From NCBI GenBank assembly GCA_041563475.1, contig JBFFMY010000005.1, positions 18,633 to 82,632 on the forward strand: DNA of 64,000 nucleotides, written 5' to 3'. The DNA comes from CAJXZP01 sp041563475. GTDB taxonomy: Bacteria > Bacteroidota > Bacteroidia > Flavobacteriales_G > Salibacteraceae. The position numbers and the translations under genes are program-made. Below, in pieces: positions 27,109 to 35,850 of the stretch. The number at the start of each line of letters is the position of its first letter. Position 1 is the stretch's first letter. The notes beneath the pieces were generated by a model. It was not told where the DNA came from. It did not search any database and worked only from the letters and a program-made list of their open reading frames with translations.

Positions 27109-27747
27109 ATGATGAGAGTTTTTATAGCCGATAGTAATCACATTATGAATATTGGATTAAAATCTATTATTGATGCTATAAAAGGTGTTGAATGTGTGGG
27201 AGTTGCAGATTCAAGCGGAGAGTTGATTCCGATGATATTAAATGCAAATCCAGATGTTCTATTTTTAAATTACTCCTCACCCTTAATTTTAGATGATGAT
27301 GTGGAATTGGTCATAAAAACCATGCCTAGCATAAAAGTAATTGGTATTACAGATCGCCCAGAGCATTACTCGGTAGTTAAATATATTTCGAGCGGTATTG
27401 ATGGGCATCTTTTATATTCTTGTGATGAACAGGAGGTAGAGGAGTGTATATTTTCCGTAATGAATAATGAAAGATTTTTCTGCGGAAAGGTTTTAGAAGT
27501 AATTGATAAAGAAAATACTACAAAAACCTTTACCTGTGAGGGTGTGCGTTTATCGAATAGAGAAATTGAAATAATTGAACTTGTAGCAAAAGGTCTAGCG
27601 AATAAAGAAATTGCCGAAGAGTTATTTCTTTCCGTTCATACTGTTTTGACCCATCGGAAAAATTTAATGCATAAATTGGGATTAAAAAACACCGCTGGCC
27701 TAGTAGTTTATGCCGTTCAAAACGGATTGCATTCTGAATTCAATTAA
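27109..27747 (+). CDS. LuxR/NarL-type regulator with a degenerate receiver domain
   Basis: The 212-residue protein has a receiver-like N-terminal domain (about residues 3-120) and a C-terminal LuxR helix-turn-helix (LSNREIEIIELVAKGLANKE, then LFLSVHTVLTHRKNLMHKLG). The receiver lacks key residues. Only one acidic pocket residue remains (Asp8, then Ser9). The expected phosphoacceptor Asp is Asn54 (LFLNYSSP), and the conserved Lys is replaced by Tyr103 (GHLLYS). Thr81 is kept. It is therefore probably not controlled by phosphorylation. It lies 48 bases before the flavodoxin gene on the same strand, so it may sense redox or iron status; that is speculation. Two tandem ATGs begin the frame. Confidence 0.9.
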   Translation: MMRVFIADSNHIMNIGLKSIIDAIKGVECVGVADSSGELIPMILNANPDVLFLNYSSPLILDDDVELVIKTMPSIKVIGITDRPEHYSVVKYISSGIDGHLLYSCDEQEVEECIFSVMNNERFFCGKVLEVIDKENTTKTFTCEGVRLSNREIEIIELVAKGLANKEIAEELFLSVHTVLTHRKNLMHKLGLKNTAGLVVYAVQNGLHSEFN

Positions 27748-27773
27748 GTTTATTTTTTTCTTAAACCCTCACT

Positions 27774-27781
27774 TATTTTTG
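27774..27781 (+). promoter_or_regulatory. -7 promoter box for the flavodoxin gene
   Basis: TATTTTTG fits TAnnTTTG and ends 15 bases before the flavodoxin ATG, so flavodoxin can be transcribed independently of the regulator. Confidence 0.5.
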
Positions 27782-27795
27782 CGCAAAATTTTCAA

Positions 27796-28314
27796 ATGAA
27801 TAAAGTAGGATTATTTTACGGTTCTGATACGGGAAATACAGAAGTTATTGCTGGACTTATTCAAAAAATGATTGGAGAGGAACGGGTTGATGTAATAGAC
27901 GTGTATGATTGTAGCCCAGACAGTTTTGATAAATACCAAAATATTATTATTGGATTATCAACTTGGCACGATGGTCAATTAGTTAGTGCTTTTGATGATT
28001 TTGAAAATGATTTTAAAACCATTGATTTCACGGGTAAAAAAGTTGCTTTATATGGTTTAGGAGATCAATTTGGATATGCTGACTATTTTATTGACGGAGT
28101 AGGTATTATTGGCGAAATGGTGAAGGAGCAAGGTGGAGAATTGGTTGTTCAATGGCCCACTGAGGATTACGACTATGAAGAATCAAAAGCGGATTTAGGT
28201 AATGGTTTTTTTATGGGATTGGCACTAGATGAAGATAATCAAGAAGACTTCACCGAATCCCGATTAGAGAAATGGGTGCCCATGGTATTGGAAGCTTTTG
28301 GTGAAAAAAAATAA
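27796..28314 (+). CDS. fldA: Flavodoxin (long-chain type)
   Basis: The 172-residue protein starts MNKVGLFYGSDTGNTEVIAGLI, which contains the FMN phosphate loop, and continues with GLSTWHDGQL and VALYGLGDQFGYADYFIDG, the flavin-binding loops. The length and the extra loop match long-chain flavodoxins (about 170 residues), one-electron carriers that replace ferredoxin when iron is scarce. Cytoplasmic. It follows the atypical LuxR-type regulator and has its own TAnnTTTG promoter. Confidence 0.95.
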   Translation: MNKVGLFYGSDTGNTEVIAGLIQKMIGEERVDVIDVYDCSPDSFDKYQNIIIGLSTWHDGQLVSAFDDFENDFKTIDFTGKKVALYGLGDQFGYADYFIDGVGIIGEMVKEQGGELVVQWPTEDYDYEESKADLGNGFFMGLALDEDNQEDFTESRLEKWVPMVLEAFGEKK

Positions 28315-28322
28315 GTTTGCGA

Positions 28323-29438
28323 TTAATCCTTTCTTAACTCATCTAACTTTTTGGTTTCTTGTTCAAACTTAGACCAAAGTTTTGAGCGATCAAGAGCATT
28401 CATGTAATTAATGATTTCGTCAATTTGTTTGGCCAGTTTTACATCTTTTGGGTTAATTTCCAATTTAAAGTCTTGTAATACTTGGGTGACTTTTGTCTTT
28501 TGTTTTCCTGGAAAAGTCTGAATATTGTAATGATAGGGTCGTTCTAAAATATTGATGTAAAAGTCATCCCAAGAAACCATATTCCTGTCCACGAAATACC
28601 GAATTAATTCGGGCAAATACGCCACATTTAAAAGGGAGACTGTTGGGGATATTTTAAAAGAAATATTCGAAAGTTTATGGATTTTTGCATAGTTGGAAAT
28701 TATTCGGTCCCAATTTGTGCCACTTCTAATATACTCCCCTAAACTTTCAACGGCATCAATGCTTGCTAAAATCTCCACTTCCTTAAAATGGGTCCATAAA
28801 TCTAAAACATTTTGGCCTTTAAAAGTTAAAACAGAAAAATTGGTGTTATAACGCAGTTTCATTTGCGATGCTCCTTTCTCAATGAGCCAATTTAGCAGTT
28901 GGTAATGTTCTTCCGTAACCAAAGGCTCGCCACCAGCAAGGTATATTTCTTTAGCTCCTAATAAGGATGGTCCAACCTTTTGGATAAAATCGGCATAGTT
29001 TTCTATGTTTTTGATAACAGCTTTTGAGCCCTTGTTGGTTCCAAGTTTTTTTGCATCCTCATACCAAGCCGAACTGGCTCCATGCCAACAGGTACGGCAC
29101 TTAAAATTACACACATTTGAAAATCGTATGTCGAAGTAAATGGGAGGAGTAATATTTGAAATGTCTACATCAGGGTATTTTTCAAATGTTTCTTGACGAA
29201 TACTTGTTCCTCCGGCCTCTTCCAGTTTAAAACAACTCGCACACCTATTATCACGTTCCCCTTTGGCAAACTTCTCACGAATTTGAGCAATGGAATCACC
29301 CTTCCAAATACTATCAAAATCATCTGTATTAATATTTCCGTATGGAATATTTGCTACGCAACAAGCCTTCGCAATTCCATCATCTCCAGTATGGAAATGA
29401 ATCCAAGGCATTAGGCAATATGGCTTTTTTACAGTCAA
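28323..29438 (-). CDS. Twitch domain radical SAM protein
   Basis: The 371-residue product has an N-terminal auxiliary-cluster-like segment (PYCLMPWIHFHTGDDGIAKACC, with a further RCASC) and then the radical SAM motif CNFKCRTC near residue 112, which binds the 4Fe-4S cluster. This order matches the twitch-domain radical SAM proteins common in Bacteroidota and viruses; the substrate is unknown. The frame opens with TTG at 29438, and no better ATG precedes the conserved CLMPW. It converges with the flavodoxin gene, leaving only 8 bases. Confidence 0.82.
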   Translation of the reverse strand: MTVKKPYCLMPWIHFHTGDDGIAKACCVANIPYGNINTDDFDSIWKGDSIAQIREKFAKGERDNRCASCFKLEEAGGTSIRQETFEKYPDVDISNITPPIYFDIRFSNVCNFKCRTCWHGASSAWYEDAKKLGTNKGSKAVIKNIENYADFIQKVGPSLLGAKEIYLAGGEPLVTEEHYQLLNWLIEKGASQMKLRYNTNFSVLTFKGQNVLDLWTHFKEVEILASIDAVESLGEYIRSGTNWDRIISNYAKIHKLSNISFKISPTVSLLNVAYLPELIRYFVDRNMVSWDDFYINILERPYHYNIQTFPGKQKTKVTQVLQDFKLEINPKDVKLAKQIDEIINYMNALDRSKLWSKFEQETKKLDELRKD

Positions 29439-29521
29439 ATTTTTAGTTGCGAAATCAAATTTATTTATGAGATCAAAAGTATCATTAATACCCTCATTGC
29501 CGAATGGTAAATGGTTGATTG

Positions 29522-29529
29522 TATATTTG
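29522..29529 (+). promoter_or_regulatory. Promoter for yaaA
   Basis: TATATTTG (-7) with TTG at 29497-29499 about 22 bases upstream as a possible -33 element. The ATG lies 24 bases downstream of the -7 box. Confidence 0.6.
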
Positions 29530-29552
29530 TTTTTACAATTAAAAAATGCATC

Positions 29553-30320
29553 ATGATTACAGTTATTTCGCCTGCTAAAACACTCGACTTTAAAACCCCA
29601 TTTATTTCTAAAATTGAATCAAAACCCTTTTTTGAAAAAGAACCTGAAGTAATTATGAAGAAACTAAAAGGGTTGTCTCGAAAAAAGATATCAACCTTAA
29701 TGAGTTTGAGCGAAAAATTAGCGGACTTAAACTATCAACGCTACCAGATGTGGGATTCTGAGCCTGATTCTGATAAAATTAGACAAGCAGTAATGATGTT
29801 TAAAGGAGAAGTTTATTTGGGGTTAGATGCACCCTCTTTAAATGAAAATGAAATTCAGTTTGCCCAACAAAATTTGCGCATTTTATCTGGTTTATACGGG
29901 TATTTAAAACCTATGGATCAAATTCAAGCCTACCGTTTGGAGATGGGAACTAAAATTCCAGTGGGTACGAAAAAGAATTTATATGAGTTTTGGGGAGAGA
30001 AAATAGCCAATGAAATAAATGCAGAATTGGAAATGCATGAATCAAAGGTGTTGGTAAATCTGGCTTCTAATGAATATTTCAAGGCTGCGAATGTGAAAAA
30101 AATCAACTACCCAATTATAACTCCAGTATTTAAGGACGCTAAGAACGGAGAATTTAAAATGATTTCCTTTTTTGCGAAAAAGGCCAGAGGGACTATGTCT
30201 AGATGGATAATTCAAAATGAAGTGAATGAACCAAAAAGGCTTATGGAATTTTCCGAAGATGGTTATGGCTATAATGATTTGTTGAGTTCAGGAAATGAGA
30301 TTGTTTTTACTCGCGGGTAA
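29553..30320 (+). CDS. yaaA: Peroxide stress protein YaaA
   Basis: The 255-residue protein begins MITVISPAKTLDF, the conserved start of the YaaA/DUF328 family, and contains QAYRLEMGTKIPVG and LVNLASNEYFKAANV. YaaA limits free iron during hydrogen peroxide stress in Escherichia coli; the same role is inferred here. I placed the start at ATG 29553 because the upstream ATG at 29511 lies ahead of the TATATTTG promoter box and would add 14 unrelated residues. The product is soluble. Confidence 0.93.
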   Translation: MITVISPAKTLDFKTPFISKIESKPFFEKEPEVIMKKLKGLSRKKISTLMSLSEKLADLNYQRYQMWDSEPDSDKIRQAVMMFKGEVYLGLDAPSLNENEIQFAQQNLRILSGLYGYLKPMDQIQAYRLEMGTKIPVGTKKNLYEFWGEKIANEINAELEMHESKVLVNLASNEYFKAANVKKINYPIITPVFKDAKNGEFKMISFFAKKARGTMSRWIIQNEVNEPKRLMEFSEDGYGYNDLLSSGNEIVFTRG

Positions 30321-30436
30321 TGGTTGCTTGAAAATAAAATTTCAAGAAAATAAAATTAAAAATATGTTTCTTTATCCCTGTAACACAGCATAACTGAATT
30401 TCTCTTTTACCAATTAATTCTGTTACCTTCGTTTCC

Positions 30437-32971
30437 ATGCACAAAACCAATAAATGGATGCGAAAAATCAAATTTATTTTGGTATTCACCAGTATTATTT
30501 TCGGTGCGTATTTCCTAACCAGTTTTGTGAGTAGTTCTTTTTCTGGAGAAACTAAAATTACAGAAATTGAAAATCCAACTACCAGTAATCCATTAAATTG
30601 GGAAAACCCTACAGTAGAAATCAAACATCATTTTGCGTCAAATAATTGCACTTCTTGCCATTATCAATTGGAACATATCCGAGCTGAAAACTCTGGGATG
30701 ATGCAGGAGATTCTAGAAATTTCAGAAAAGGCTGGTGCACCGGGAAACGACTGTATTGTATGTCATGGAGGAAATCCAAACGGAACTCGTGAAAATACTG
30801 CGCATATTGGTATAGCAGAGTATTTTAAAACAAATCCAGGACCTAAAAACTTTTATCCAGAACCTAGTAGCCCTTGGATTAATGAAAATACCTGTGGACT
30901 TTGTCATGTGGAGCATGTAAAAACGCAGTTTACATCTTTAATGTTTACGGAGGCGGGTAAGATTCAAGGTACCTTATGGGGTTTCGGAGGTATGAATGGG
31001 TATAATCATGATATTGGTAATTACGATGTGGAAGAAGTGTCTGTTCATGAACGTTTAGGTACGGATGTGTACAAAGACTATATGGAAGAATTAAGAGAAT
31101 TAGAACCTCAAATCTTTCCAAGTAAAATGAAACAACTCCCTGCTGCGCCAACTGCAGATGAGGTTATGGAAAATCCTCAGTTAGCAGTCTATACCTATTT
31201 GCGCCAAGAATGCCAACGCTGTCATACGGGAAATAAAGGGCGTCAAAAACGAGGAGATTATCGTGGGATGGGGTGTAGTTCATGCCATATTCCTTACGGT
31301 AATGAAGGTATTTATGAAGGAAGGGATCCCATGATTAACGGAAAAGGGAAATTATTGGTTCATTCCATTCAAGGAACAAGGGAAGCCAAAGTAACCGTTC
31401 ACGAAAAACAATATTCAGGAGTGCCAGTGGAAACTTGCACTACTTGTCATGATAGAGGAAAACGTATAGGCACTTCGTATCAAGGGTTAATGGAAACAGC
31501 ATATTCATCCCCATTTATGGGAGATGGAGAAAACCAACCGAAATTACATTCAAAAAATTATTTACACTTAAAATCAGATGTACACTTAAGAAAAGGAATG
31601 TTATGCCAAGATTGCCATACTTCAGGCGATGTGCATAGTGATGGTAGTTTGGTAGGGACAACATTAGCTCCGGTAGAAATTGAATGCCAAGATTGTCACG
31701 GAACGCCATCAAAATACCCATGGGAATTAGCTATAGGATATGGTGATGAGGTGGGAGGTCTCCCAAATAAAAGAACAGAGCCAAGAGGGGTGACATTTGA
31801 ATTAGCGAAGCACATACGTCAAGGAACAGTTTACGATCCAGAAGATGGGTATTTAATTACCGCTAGAGGGAACGCATTGCCTAACGTAGTTAAAAAGGGA
31901 GATACCATTATTTTACATTCAGCTACTGGAAAGGACCTTTCTATTAAACCGCTAAAATATTTGGTTGAAAATGATGAACTGAGTTTAGAAGCTGAGGTTG
32001 CCATGGTAACGGTTGAAAAGCATACGGAGGAATTGGAATGTTATACCTGCCATGCGACATGGGCTCCTCAATGCTACGGCTGTCATGTTAAGGTGGATTA
32101 TTCAAAAGAGTGTTCCCAAAAGCCCGATTGGGTGGCTATGGGAGCTGATCATGATGAACACGGTTTAACAGCGGATGCGAGAGGTGAATTGGAAAATTAT
32201 TTAATTGATGGCGAGGTAAGTGAATCAAGAAGCTATTTGCGTTGGGAAAACCCACCCTTGGTAAGAAATGGAGAAAATAGAATTTCACCAGCAATTCCAG
32301 GATGTCAGACAACTATTACCGTTATTGGGAAAAATGGAGAACCTTTATTAGTGAACGAAATATTTAAAATTCCGAATGTAGAGGGAGCAGGGGAAGAAGG
32401 CCAACTTGGGATTGATGTTTCTCCTGTTCAACCTCATACGGTACAAAAAGAATCTCGGGCGTGCGAAAGTTGTCATACCAATCCCCAAAGTATGGGTTAC
32501 GGAATCGAAGGAGGTACAATCTATGAGGATCCTTCAAAAGATTTTGATGTGGAAATTGGTTCTGGAGCGGGATCTCCTTTAGCTCAAAATACTCAAACGC
32601 AAGTTCCAGGTATACCCAATTTAACTATGGATTGGTCTAGATTTGTTACAGAAGATGGAGTTCAACTGCAAACGGTGGGGCATCATTTTAAGAATTCACG
32701 CCCGCTAAATAATGAAGAGCGTCAAAAACTGGATAGACGTGGGGTTTGTTTGGCTTGCCATCAAACTATTCCAAATGGGAGTTTGGCCGTTGATCTTTTG
32801 CACCATGTAAAGGAAGTAAGTGGACAAGAAGTTGGAACAGATGATCATATTGGGATTTTGAATAAAATTCTTCTTTTGGGGGCTTGGGTCCAAGTCTCAT
32901 TTGGATTAGGTATTATTATGATACTATTTTTGATTTGGAAACGTCTGAGAAAAAGTAAAGCAAATTCTTAA
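30437..32971 (+). CDS. Twelve-haem cytochrome c with terminal membrane anchors
   Basis: This 844-residue protein contains 12 CXXCH haem c motifs, the first at residues 71-75 (CTSCH) and the last at 771-775 (CLACH). They include the close pair CYTCH/CYGCH and two CQDCH. An N-terminal hydrophobic segment (about residues 12-32) exports or anchors it, and a C-terminal helix (about 811-834) followed by KRLRKSK places the tail in the cytoplasm and the haems in the periplasm. It probably carries electrons or reduces a nitrogen, sulfur or metal compound; no subfamily could be assigned. An ATG at 30458 is an alternative start, because a TACCTTCG promoter-like box ends only six bases before 30437. A beta-barrel pseudogene follows after 26 bases. 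Confidence 0.92.
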   Translation: MHKTNKWMRKIKFILVFTSIIFGAYFLTSFVSSSFSGETKITEIENPTTSNPLNWENPTVEIKHHFASNNCTSCHYQLEHIRAENSGMMQEILEISEKAGAPGNDCIVCHGGNPNGTRENTAHIGIAEYFKTNPGPKNFYPEPSSPWINENTCGLCHVEHVKTQFTSLMFTEAGKIQGTLWGFGGMNGYNHDIGNYDVEEVSVHERLGTDVYKDYMEELRELEPQIFPSKMKQLPAAPTADEVMENPQLAVYTYLRQECQRCHTGNKGRQKRGDYRGMGCSSCHIPYGNEGIYEGRDPMINGKGKLLVHSIQGTREAKVTVHEKQYSGVPVETCTTCHDRGKRIGTSYQGLMETAYSSPFMGDGENQPKLHSKNYLHLKSDVHLRKGMLCQDCHTSGDVHSDGSLVGTTLAPVEIECQDCHGTPSKYPWELAIGYGDEVGGLPNKRTEPRGVTFELAKHIRQGTVYDPEDGYLITARGNALPNVVKKGDTIILHSATGKDLSIKPLKYLVENDELSLEAEVAMVTVEKHTEELECYTCHATWAPQCYGCHVKVDYSKECSQKPDWVAMGADHDEHGLTADARGELENYLIDGEVSESRSYLRWENPPLVRNGENRISPAIPGCQTTITVIGKNGEPLLVNEIFKIPNVEGAGEEGQLGIDVSPVQPHTVQKESRACESCHTNPQSMGYGIEGGTIYEDPSKDFDVEIGSGAGSPLAQNTQTQVPGIPNLTMDWSRFVTEDGVQLQTVGHHFKNSRPLNNEERQKLDRRGVCLACHQTIPNGSLAVDLLHHVKEVSGQEVGTDDHIGILNKILLLGAWVQVSFGLGIIMILFLIWKRLRKSKANS

Positions 32972-32997
32972 CTTTTAAAATTTAAAACCCCATAATT

Positions 32998-33606
32998 ATG
33001 AAATATTTGAATTTTAACCTCTTGATTTTGCTGTTTGTAAGTCTTTTCGTGATGAAAAATGGAAAATCGCAAAACATTACTGTTGATTTTGATATTGGAA
33101 TTGGCGCATCTTATATCGTAGAGAATATTCAAGATGGAAACCGTGAATTATCCCCCTCTTTTAGTTCCGGATTTGGATTGAAATATATGGCCTAAGAGGC
33201 TTATTTCGGATTTCATCTTAAATTTTTATACATAACCACAACATTTGATTCTTACTATAGAAATGGTAATATTGCTAGTTTTACATCTTCCTTTATGTTA
33301 GAACATTTAAATAATACTAAAAGGTGGAACATTGGTTACAATTTTGGAATGGGCTTTACCTCTGAAAAATATAAGGTTCAAGGGTATGAATTTGAGGGGT
33401 ATTCCTATGAAGATAAACGTGGTTTCATGAGCATTTCAGCCGCTGGAATCTTGTCGTATAAAGCCGGTGAGCGAAGTAATATACGTTTGTCTCCTATGGT
33501 GTTATGGACTGACCCGATTAATACTTTTAAACCTAATTATTGGGTTCCCGGAGGAGAGGATATAAGTTTTTTGGTGCTTTTAGGATTTGAGTATAGGTTG
33601 AAGTAA
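32998..33606 (+). pseudogene. Outer-membrane barrel-like protein gene with an in-frame stop
   Basis: A signal peptide (LNFNLLILLFVSLFVMKNGKSQ) and short amphipathic strands run to GLKYMA, where TAA at 33193-33195 stops the frame. The same frame continues without interruption (EAYFGFHLKFLYITTTFDSY ... GMGFTSEKYKV) to the stop at 33604-33606, giving about 200 residues in all, the size of a small beta-barrel. One nonsense base change explains the break. It directly follows the 12-haem cytochrome, so the intact gene may have encoded an outer-membrane partner. A sequencing error cannot be excluded. Confidence 0.8.
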
Positions 33607-33766
33607 CTCAATATTTATTTATAGAATTCAAAAGCGAGTATTTCCTTTCATGAAGCTATTAGTATCAAAAAGTAATGCGAAAAACCGTTAAGGATTTTAG
33701 TGAAGAGTATCAAAGTTGGGACAACCACTATGAGCTAATACTTGGTTAGTTTAAAGTAAATCTAAT

Positions 33767-33774
33767 TACTTTTG
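33767..33774 (+). promoter_or_regulatory. Promoter for the dihydrouridine synthase gene
   Basis: TACTTTTG (-7), with TTG at 33742-33744 some 22 bases upstream as a -33 candidate. The ATG at 33791 follows 17 bases later. Confidence 0.55.
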
Positions 33775-33790
33775 AGCCCTGAATTTTCGC

Positions 33791-34750
33791 ATGAATAAAA
33801 AGCTAATTTCATCTCCATTACAAGGTTTTACAGATTATAGGTTTCGTAATGCTATCCATGACTTATTCGGTGGAATTGATGCGTATTATGCGCCTTACAT
33901 TCGGTTGTATGGAAAACTAGAAATTAAGTCTGGTTACCAACGTGATTTACAACCAGAGAATAACCTCGTTCCAGAATTGATTCCTCAGGTTATGACGAAT
34001 AGTGCCGAGGAATTTTTGTTCGTTACAAAATATGTTCAGGATTTGGGGTATAAAGAACTAAATTGGAATCTGGGTTGCCCATACCCTATGGCAACTAAAA
34101 AGGGAATGGGATCGGGACTTATTCATGATGCACGAAAAATTGATGAAATATTGGATGAGGTACATTCTAAATCAGATATAGTTGTTTCCATGAAAATGCG
34201 GATGGGTTACGAAACTCCGGAGGAAATATTAGATGTATTTCCCATATTGGATAAATACCCATTAAAAAACGTGGCAATTCATGCCCGAATTGGGAAGCAG
34301 TTATATCGTGGTACGGTAGATTTGGAATCATTTGAAAATTGCCTAGGAAAATCCAAACATCTCATTTATTACAATGGGGATATTACAACCGTAAATCAGT
34401 ATAATGAAATGGTAGAAAGGTTTCCTAGTATTGATCATTTTATGATTGGTCGGGGATTAATATCCGACCCATTCTTGCCAATGATGATAAAAAAAAATCA
34501 AACAGATTACCCAGATAATCGAGTGGAGTTATTAGGACAATTTCACGACTCCTTATTTCAACAATATGATGAAGCTCTTTCAGGTTCCAGCCATGTTTTG
34601 TCTAAAATGTTGAATTTTTGGGAATATTTCTCTTTAACCTTTGAAAATCCGCAAAAGGCCTTTAAAAAGATTAAAAAGGCAAAAAACATAATTGCATACA
34701 AGGTTGCGGTTAGAGATATTTTAAACACTGAAATTCAACACTTTAAATAA
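33791..34750 (+). CDS. tRNA-dihydrouridine synthase family protein
   Basis: The 319-residue enzyme has the Dus signature: ISSPLQGFTDYRFRNAIH at the start, the catalytic Cys in LNWNLGCPYPMATKKGMGSGL, KMRMGYETPEE in the FMN-binding barrel, and MIGRGLISDPFLP near the C-terminal domain. Dus enzymes reduce uridine in the tRNA D-loop using FMN and NADPH. Which Dus subgroup this belongs to cannot be decided by eye. It stands alone with its own promoter. Confidence 0.92.
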   Translation: MNKKLISSPLQGFTDYRFRNAIHDLFGGIDAYYAPYIRLYGKLEIKSGYQRDLQPENNLVPELIPQVMTNSAEEFLFVTKYVQDLGYKELNWNLGCPYPMATKKGMGSGLIHDARKIDEILDEVHSKSDIVVSMKMRMGYETPEEILDVFPILDKYPLKNVAIHARIGKQLYRGTVDLESFENCLGKSKHLIYYNGDITTVNQYNEMVERFPSIDHFMIGRGLISDPFLPMMIKKNQTDYPDNRVELLGQFHDSLFQQYDEALSGSSHVLSKMLNFWEYFSLTFENPQKAFKKIKKAKNIIAYKVAVRDILNTEIQHFK

Positions 34751-34787
34751 GGTTTGACTAGGGAGTATTTTTCTTTTTTTATTTCTA

Positions 34788-34795
34788 TAAGTTTG
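34788..34795 (+). promoter_or_regulatory. -7 promoter box that decides the next gene's start
   Basis: TAAGTTTG fits TAnnTTTG. Its last base is the G of an in-frame GTG at 34795, which therefore lies upstream of the expected transcription start. Translation should begin at ATG 34813. Confidence 0.55.
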
Positions 34796-34812
34796 TGTCA
34801 AATAATTCATCA

Positions 34813-35733
34813 ATGATACGTACTATATTTATTTTGCTTTTCAGTATTGTGGTTGTACCCTTCGTTTCCGTTTTTTTTGGGGAGTCTTTAACAAACCAAC
34901 AAGTTGATATTTTAAAAACTTCCGCGCTCATTGCCTTCGGCATTGCACTAGTTTGTTTTGCGCTTAGCGAATTAACCAATAACTACAGCCAAACGGATAA
35001 AATTTGGAGTATTGCTCCAGTAATATATGGATGGTATATCGCTTATGCAGGAGAGTGGAATGAGAGGGCTGTTTTAATGGCCGTATTAATTACGATTTGG
35101 GGAGTTCGTTTAACCTACAATTTTGGAAGAAGAGGTGGATATAATTGGAAATTTTGGACGGGAGAAGAAGATTATCGTTGGGAAGTTTTACGTAATAATG
35201 ATATTTTCAAAGGACGTAAATGGAGGTGGAAATTTTTTAATCTTTTTTTTATTTCCTTATATCAAAACGGACTCATTTATCTCATAGTGGTTCCATGTAT
35301 TGCCGTTTTATCAAATTCTAAAAACCCAGTCGGAATTTGGGATGTTTTGCTCTCCTTTGCTTTATTAGGCTTTGTGATTATTGAGTTCATTGCCGATAAA
35401 CAGCAATTCGTATTTCAAGCTAAAAAGCATGAAATTTTCATTTCAGGTAAACCATTACCTGAGCTTTATGTTACCGGATTTATTAAAAGCGGTTTTTGGA
35501 AATATATGCGCCATCCGAATTATATGGCCGAACAAGCGGTTTGGATTTGTATTTATGGTTTTAGCGTTGTAGCCACCGGTGATTTTATTAATTGGTCAAT
35601 GGTTGGCTGTTTATTGTTACTTATTCTGTTTAACAGCAGTGCCGATTTTAGTGAAGGAATTTCCGCAAAAAAATACCCGGAATACAAAGATTACCAAGCT
35701 AACGTTGGTAGGTTTTTGCCCAAGCTGAACTAG
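34813..35733 (+). CDS. DUF1295 (steroid 5-alpha-reductase-like) membrane protein
   Basis: The 306-residue product has several membrane helices and the C-terminal DUF1295 pattern GFIKSGFWKYMRHPNYMAEQ, followed by a hydrophobic span and EYKDYQANVGRFLP. Family members resemble steroid 5-alpha-reductases and isoprenylcysteine methyltransferases, but bacterial DUF1295 proteins lack a proven substrate. The start is ATG 34813 because the -7 box overlaps the upstream GTG at 34795. Confidence 0.88.
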   Translation: MIRTIFILLFSIVVVPFVSVFFGESLTNQQVDILKTSALIAFGIALVCFALSELTNNYSQTDKIWSIAPVIYGWYIAYAGEWNERAVLMAVLITIWGVRLTYNFGRRGGYNWKFWTGEEDYRWEVLRNNDIFKGRKWRWKFFNLFFISLYQNGLIYLIVVPCIAVLSNSKNPVGIWDVLLSFALLGFVIIEFIADKQQFVFQAKKHEIFISGKPLPELYVTGFIKSGFWKYMRHPNYMAEQAVWICIYGFSVVATGDFINWSMVGCLLLLILFNSSADFSEGISAKKYPEYKDYQANVGRFLPKLN

Positions 35734-35850
35734 TTCATGGTTCTCTATTGTTTGATTTACGCAAAGTAAAATCTCACGTATAACTTTTAGGCATGGAGAA
35801 TGGTCTATAATGGAGATTACACTATTTTCGAATTTCAATTAGTTAACAAA

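Noticed and set aside
33675..33749. 24-codon frame (MRKTVKDFSEEYQSWDNHYE...)
   Set aside because: It reads like a protein start, but it is very short and lacks supporting promoter or ribosome binding signals. It could be a gene remnant; not reported as a gene.
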